DNA from: Antennarius striatus
Taxonomy: Eukaryota; Chordata; Actinopteri; Lophiiformes; Antennariidae
NCBI RefSeq assembly: GCF_040054535.1
Contig: NC_090792.1
Location: forward strand, 6,928,001 to 6,992,000
DNA: 64,000 bases
Reading direction: 5' to 3'
How positions within the stretch are numbered: the first letter of the stretch is position 1; every line of letters begins with the position of its first letter. This document shows, one piece after another, positions 59,201 through 64,000 of the stretch. The translations under genes and the position numbers were made by a program. A model generated the notes under the pieces. That model ran no database searches, was not told where the DNA came from, and saw nothing but the letters and a program-made list of their open reading frames with translations.

Positions 59201-62200
59201 AAACGCAACACTTTTGTTTTTGCTCCCATTTTTCATGAGATGGACTTAAATATCTATAATTCATTCCAGATACACAATATTACCAATTCTCTCAAACATT
59301 GTTCACAAATCTGTCTAAATGTGTGATAGTGAGCACTTCTGCGTTGCTGAGATGATCCATCCCACTTCGCAGGTATGCCACATCAAGATGCTGATCTGAC
59401 ATCATGATTAGTGCACAGCTGTACCTTATACTGCCCACAATAAAAGGCCACTCTGAAATGTGCAGTTTTGTCTCACAGCAAAATGCCACAGATGCCACAA
59501 GCATTGAGGGAGCTGCAATTGGCATGCTGACAGCAGGAATGTCAACCAGATGTGTTGCTTGTGCATTGAATGTTCATTTCTCCACCATAAGCCGTCTCCA
59601 AAGGTGTTTCAGAGAATATGGCAGTGCATCCAACCAGCAGGTTCACCTCCAAGATTGTCTGAGACCAGCCACTCAGACAGCTGCTGAAACAATTGGTTTG
59701 CATAACCAAACAATTTCTGCACAAACTGTCAGAAACCATCTTAGGGAAGCTCAACTGCATGCTCGTTGTCCTCATCGGGGTCTTAACCTGACTCTAGATC
59801 ATCACAGTTAACAGACTGGAGTGGGCAAATGCTCACATTCGATGGCGTCTGGCACGTTGGGAGGGGTGTTCTCTTCACGGATGAATCTCGGTTTACATTG
59901 TTTAGGGCAGATGGCAGACAGCGTGTGTGGCGTCGTGTGGGTAAGCGTTTTGCTGATGTCAATGTTGTGGATCGAGTGGCCCATGGTGGTGGTGGGGTTG
60001 TGGTATGGGCAGGCATTTGTTATGGACAAAGAATACAGGTGCATTTCATTGATGGCATTTTGAATGCACAGAGATACCGTGATAAGATCCTGAGGCCCAT
60101 TGTTGTGCCATACATCCATGAACATCACCTCATGTTTCTGCAAGATAATGCACAGCCCCATGCTGCAAGGATCTGTACACGATTCTTGGAAGCTGAAAAT
60201 GTCCCAGTTCTTGCATGGCCAGCATACTCACTGGACATGTCACCCATCGAGCATGTTTGGGATGTGCTTGACCAGCGCATACGACAGCGTGTACTAGTTC
60301 CCACTAATATCAAGCAACTTTGCACAGTCATTGAAGCGTGGACCAACATTCCACAGGCCACAATTGACAATCTGAGAAACTCTATGCGAAGAAGATGTGT
60401 TGCACTGCATGAAGCAAATGGTGGTCACACCAGATACTGACTGGTTCTGAGTCCCCAGACCCCAAATAAAGCAAAAAAAACCTGCATATTTCAGGGTGGC
60501 CTTTTATTGTGGGCAGTATAAGGTACACCTGTGCACTAATCATGATGTCAGATCAGCATCTTGATGTGACACACCTGTGAGGTGGGATGGATCATCTCAG
60601 CAAAGCAGAACTGCTCACTATCACACATTTAGACAGATTTGTGAACAATGTTTGAGAGAAATGGTAATATTGTGTATCTGGAATGAATTATAGATATTTA
60701 AGTCCACCTCATGAAAAATGGGAGCAAAAAAAAAAGTGTTGCGTTTATATTTTTGTTGAGTGTAGAAAAGCAAGAAAAAGGATCAAAACAAAAGGAAGTT
60801 TGAGGAGTTTAAGGCATCACGTGGGTGGTTGGAGAAGTTCAAAAGGAGGACTAGAATTCACTCTGTTGTTCGGCATCGTGAGATAGGAGCGCATGAACCA
60901 AAGAGGGCAAAATACAATGAGGACAGCAGTTAAAAGGTAAATGACCATCATTTTTTACATTATGCACAACTCTCATTTATTGTGCAATAATCTAATCTTA
61001 ACATATATTTATTACATGTTTTGATGCATTTTTATGCTTTATAAAACATTTATGTTTGAATTTTTGGGGGCTTGGAACGGATTAGGGCATTTGCATGGAG
61101 AACGCGTCTCTACTTGGGTAATTTTCTACTTATGTAATTTCTTCCGCAACCAATTAATTTTGTAAGTAGAGGTACCACTGTAATTACATTGGGTGCATTT
61201 AGATATAGTTACTATCCAAGGGGTATCTTACATGTGATCAGAATTCTGCTGTCAAACAGCAACAGGTTTCAATCAGTCCAAATACAGTCTTCATCAGGTT
61301 AATGAGAAACTAATGACAGTGACAACAAATACAAAAAACAGCTAGCTAGGTTAACTCTGACACAACCTATGTAAGGAAGACAGAATACAATACAGTGGTA
61401 CCTGTACTTACGAACGTCTCTTCATACCAAATTTTCAAGTTACGAAACGCCTCAACAGGAAAATATTGCCTCTTGTTACGAAAGAAATTTCAGGATATGA
61501 AAGATAAAAAGACAATATGGGCTGCTACTCGCAGCTCCCAAAAGTTCCTGAACGCAACATTCTTATAGCTGCTCTGCCATTGGCTATCATCTAGCATCCT
61601 GGCATCCAATTGGCTAAGAGGAACCTCTACAGTAGGTGTCTATGTGTGTAGCTAGATAGGACTCTATGCAGCGTCCTCGTCATTCGGCCCTCGTCTCATG
61701 AGGTGTTCTGATAGTTTTGTGTAAATAATTTGCGAAAAGGCAAAAGCCTTTTTAATGACCTTGTGAAGGCGGATTAGGGCATTTGCATTGAAAATGCGAC
61801 TCTACTTAATAAATTTTCTACTTAAGAAATTTCTTCCAGAACCAATTAATTTCGTAAGTAGAGGTACCACTGTACAAGTCATTCGCATCCGTGCCACTAA
61901 CCTGCAAATCCAGTGTCTGGATTTTTCTTCTTTTTCTTTCTTTCCCAGCGCTCTGCATCGTCAGCAGTAATTTCCAGTAGTTTTACTCTGCCATAGTCCT
62001 CACCTCTGGCAGCACATTCCTTTAAGACAAATATAAATGTTCAGTAAACACAAAGCATAGCTACATGTGTCCAAATATTCAACAGTGTGAGCGAAACTGC
62101 CTTTTTAAGAAATATCTCAAATGAACTGGTGGTGAAGTTATTTAAATTCTCCAACTAAATCATTATTGTAATTTTGTTAGTTGAAGTACTGAAAGCACAG

Positions 62201-62433
62201 GTTCTACTATCTGTATCTAAATAGAAATGCATACCCTCGAGCGAGTCATAAGAAAAACTGACAGTACAGCACAAGCTCACTAGTTAATCAAAATTTCCCT
62301 TACATACCTTTCTCTTTTGATCTTCGGCAAGTTCCCATTCCAATCGAGCCCTTTTAGCCTCCCAGTTTGATGGTAATTTCATTCTTTTATCCTCCTCCAC
62401 AACCTCCTGGTGATTGAGCTTCCTTGCTTCATT
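56225..62433 (-). CDS. syf2: Pre-mRNA-splicing factor SYF2 (3' six exons, 5' end not found)
   Basis: Exons in transcript order: 62433-62308, 62019-61902, 58548-58458, 57911-57813, 56390-56225 (stop TAG), preceded by at least one exon not seen. That makes five clear exons here encoding about 200 residues from [20 protein letters not shown] to [16 protein letters not shown]. Further landmarks are [40 protein letters not shown] and [20 protein letters not shown]2 (p29/NTC31) is a component of the Prp19/CDC5L-associated spliceosome. The missing N-terminal part (about 40-45 residues, basic helix) could not be found between 62434 and 64000, so it probably lies past the right edge. Introns are repeat-rich. 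Donors include GTTAGT after exon 61902. Confidence 0.94.
56700..57290 (+). repeat. Repeat family F, copy C, uninterrupted (syf2 last intron)
   Basis: It carries the same blocks as copy A (ACGTATAACAGCTCCACGTT, TTCATTCATTCATGTTCCTC, AAATTTCCACACGTCC) but contiguous, so it marks the empty site of the 40474-41757 transposon. It begins near GCATCCACACAACACC and ends near GTGTGGACGCAAAT, two inverted-looking ends. Confidence 0.68.
59183..60762 (+). mobile_element. Tc1-like transposon with ~280-bp inverted repeats
   Basis: The outer ends are CACTCAACAAAAAAATATAA and the reverse of ATATTTTTGTTGAGTG. Both arms extend about 280 bp (left to about 59465, right from about 60480) with high similarity. 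The TA duplication is at 59181-59182 and 60763-60764. The insertion lies in the Tigger, whose intact counterpart reads GAGATAATAGAAAAG at about 17288. The 1580-bp length is typical for a complete Tc1. Confidence 0.93.
59404..60440 (+). pseudogene. Tc1-family transposase, frameshifted
   Basis: The N-terminal paired-like HTH part is in frame 59404-59811 ([40 protein letters not shown]). A stop and frame change follow near 59812-59865. The catalytic part is in 59829-60440 with FTDESRF (first Asp), [10 protein letters not shown] (second Asp) and [13 protein letters not shown] (Glu). Thirty-four residues separate the second Asp from the Glu, i.e. DD34E. The enzyme cuts and pastes at TA. All three acidic residues remain, but the broken frame means it is inactive as it stands. 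Confidence 0.9.
61393..61872 (+). mobile_element. Tigger transposon copy 3, 480 bp (syf2 intron)
   Basis: It runs from CAGTGGTACCTGTACTTACG to TTCGTAAGTAGAGGTACCAC plus TG, flanked by TA (61391-61392, 61873-61874). It is shorter than the other two Tiggers, having lost the HTH region. Its right end lies 29 bases from the syf2 exon boundary at 61902. Confidence 0.9.
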
Positions 62434-62929
62434 CTGCAGTGAAACAAGAAGATGAATGTGAAGTGCAATCAAATGATTTAGGCAAGACAATGTGTGAAAA
62501 AGTTACATCTTTGAGTTTAAACAAATAAAGTTGAAATCAAAATCATTTGTCATTTTTGTTGGATCCTGTCGTCTCAAAATGATTCAGATCTTTAATGAAA
62601 TAAATGTCTTATATTTTTAAAAACCTTCTGGCTTCGGTGCCCTGCTGCAAATGTGCATAGCTAGACCCCAGCTTCTGGCAATGTTCCTGTGGACTCTTAA
62701 CCCATTTCTCACGAACAAAGATCTCCAGTACTGGTACATTTTTACGTTATCAGTGACAACCACCTCCTCCAGATCCAACTAGGTTTTCTATCCGTTTCCA
62801 ATGAGGTGGCAGTAATGCACACTCAAAATATTCAGCACTTGTTCTGAAACTGAGCGTGGTCAATTTTAAGGCGTGCATGACACCACTTTCCTTGAGGAAT
62901 GCTCAGCGATGCCCAAGCTTTTACAGTGG

Positions 62930-63265
62930 GTGAGATTTTTAAAATTTATTTTCATCCAGTCATCTGCTATCATCCAAATCTGGGTCAGAGGTTATGCTGG
63001 AGCCTATCCCAACCGACTAGGGGCGAGAGACAGGGTATACCAAGTTGCCAGTTCATCCTAGGGTAACACACACAAGGATGAACACCCACTCAAACTACGG
63101 ACACCAATTCAACTAAATTGAATGTTTTTGGTGGTGAAAGGAAACCAGAGAACCTGGAGAGAACCCATGCTGACACGGGGAGAAGATGAAAACTTCGCAC
63201 AAAAAGAATGGAATCAAGGACCTTCTTACTGTGAGTGCTACTCATTGCACCACCGTGCTGACCTA
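62930..63265 (-). repeat. Dispersed fish repeat, reverse copy
   Basis: On plus it reads ATCCAGTCATC, GGAGCCTATCCCAACCGACT, GAGAACCCATGCTGACACGG and CACCACCGTGCTGACC, i.e. the reverse of the GGCGGCACGGTGG family seen at 3563. It is a fuller copy than that one. Confidence 0.65.
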
Positions 63266-63444
63266 TAGTTTATTTTTAATTATTTAATGTCTTTTTCACT
63301 AGGAAAAATAACCCATTTAAGTCAAGGATCTCTTTCACAAGTGTGAAATGTCCAGGAAATCCTACAAAGAAACCTCTTTTTTGCAGGATATGCTAAGAGT
63401 TGTTGACAATCTCACTTTAAAACTGTAGGTTTCCAGTGCATATA

Positions 63445-63798
63445 CAGTGTGCCCTCGTTCTTTGCGGTTAATGCGTTCCAGGATCCACAAGCAATTGAGG
63501 AATCCGCGATTGAGATTGCGATTTATTTATGTTATTATTTATGGTAATTTAAACGTTTATGAACCTTCCCCATTCTGATATTAAACCACCTTCTATCTGT
63601 ATTACCTCTTCCCACACTCTTATCGAGTTTTTAAAGCACTTTTGTGTCTCACGAAAGTCCGAGACTGATGGAACAGAGCGCACTTCCGGATGCTGTCAGC
63701 CAATAGAATGCGCGTACGGTATCACGTGACTGCCTACTAAAAATTTGCGATGAGGTGGAGTCGCAATCATTGATGTGCGATTGCGCGAGGGCGCACTG
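63445..63798. mobile_element. Short TA-flanked Tc1/mariner-type MITE
   Basis: The left end CAGTGTGCCCTCGTTCTTTG and the right end GATTGCGCGAGGGCGCACTG are inverted repeats with TA at 63443-63444 and 63799-63800. The 354 bp have no transposase. The ends resemble pogo/Tigger-type elements that begin CAGT and contain CCCTCG. Confidence 0.8.
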
Positions 63799-63879
63799 TA
63801 CTTCATTCTTTCTCCTCAAGTTATACCCATGACCTATAGGCCCCAATATTTTTACATCCCACTTCAAAGCAGTGACGTA

Positions 63880-64000
63880 TTCTGATTGTCAGTTCGTCCA
63901 TTCTTTAGTCCACCAAATATCTTCGCAACCGTTGCATCTAGAAAGATGAAGCAAAATGCACATTACTTGGGGGGCAAACGGGATGAAAATGAGATGATGA
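63880..64000 (-). repeat. Unclassified GATCAAAGC repeat family, copy 4 (cut by window edge)
   Basis: The reverse complement reads CATTTTCATCCC, AAGTAATGTGCATTTTGC, GCAACGGTTGCGAAGATATT and TGGTGGAC, the 3' part of the family seen at 7445, 19850 and 37620. The 5' part lies beyond the window. Confidence 0.65.

Larger units (their letters stand above)
58770..61180 (+). mobile_element. Tigger transposon copy 2, split by a Tc1 insertion (syf2 intron)
   Basis: The ends CAGTGGTACCTCTATTTACG and TGTAAGTAGAGGTACCACTG, with flanking TA at 58768-58769 and 61181-61182, match the 16889 copy. Minus the Tc1 it is about 830 bp with the same internal deletion (phrases CCGTACAAAGCAAGAGATAA and TTTAAGGCATCACGTGGGTG). 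It is nonautonomous. Confidence 0.9.

Noticed and set aside
62434-64000. Search for syf2 first exons
   Set aside because: No minus-strand stretch with the expected basic N-terminal helix and a donor was found. The exons are likely beyond the window or too diverged to see by eye.

Overview
The window is nuclear DNA from a ray-finned (teleost) fish. It contains intron-split vertebrate genes with canonical GT/AG junctions, short introns, long (AC)n and (AG)n microsatellites, and fish-type transposable elements: RTE and L2-like LINEs, a tRNA-headed SINE, Tc1, Tigger and hAT. There are no bacterial operons and no CRISPR array. I found no complete rRNA or tRNA gene. Most short open frames are chance or repeat-derived. 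Gene models were built by eye from splice sites and remembered vertebrate protein families.

Layout, left to right: ldlrap1 (minus, first coding exon at 2772-2856, rest off the left edge); an intergenic stretch of SINE, LINE and unclassified repeats (3.5-12 kb); maco1/macoilin (minus, 11 coding exons, 13930-25167, complete at 684 aa); an Rh30-type Rh gene, called rhd here (plus, 10 coding exons, 26211-32203, complete at 429 aa); tmem50a (minus, 6 coding exons, 33047-35413, 160 aa); mgst3 (minus, 4 coding exons, 37145-44542, 140 aa); rsrp1 (plus, 4 coding exons, 47935-50394, 308 aa); and syf2 (minus, last 6 exons, 56225-62433, 5' end not found). In every complete model the exon lengths and phases sum to an open frame.

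The set ldlrap1, maco1, Rh gene, tmem50a, rsrp1, syf2 matches the human 1p36.11 RH neighbourhood. A single Rh gene sits between tmem50a and maco1, antiparallel to both, which is the human RHCE slot. mgst3 is an extra gene in the block relative to human. The genes share no pathway. They cover LDL-receptor endocytosis, an ER membrane protein, an erythroid Rh-type membrane protein, a small endosomal/ER membrane protein, a MAPEG enzyme, an RS-rich protein and a spliceosome factor.

The unusual content is the transposon stratigraphy. A Tc1 lies inside a Tigger whose unoccupied counterpart is elsewhere in the window. A solo LTR with target-site duplication lies inside an RTE endonuclease region. A TIR element lies inside a repeat whose uninterrupted copy is also present. 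A hAT element has a perfect 8-bp duplication. Two or three interspersed repeat families are ones I cannot classify, including one with a recurring GATCAAAGC motif. I see no convincing new multi-gene system.
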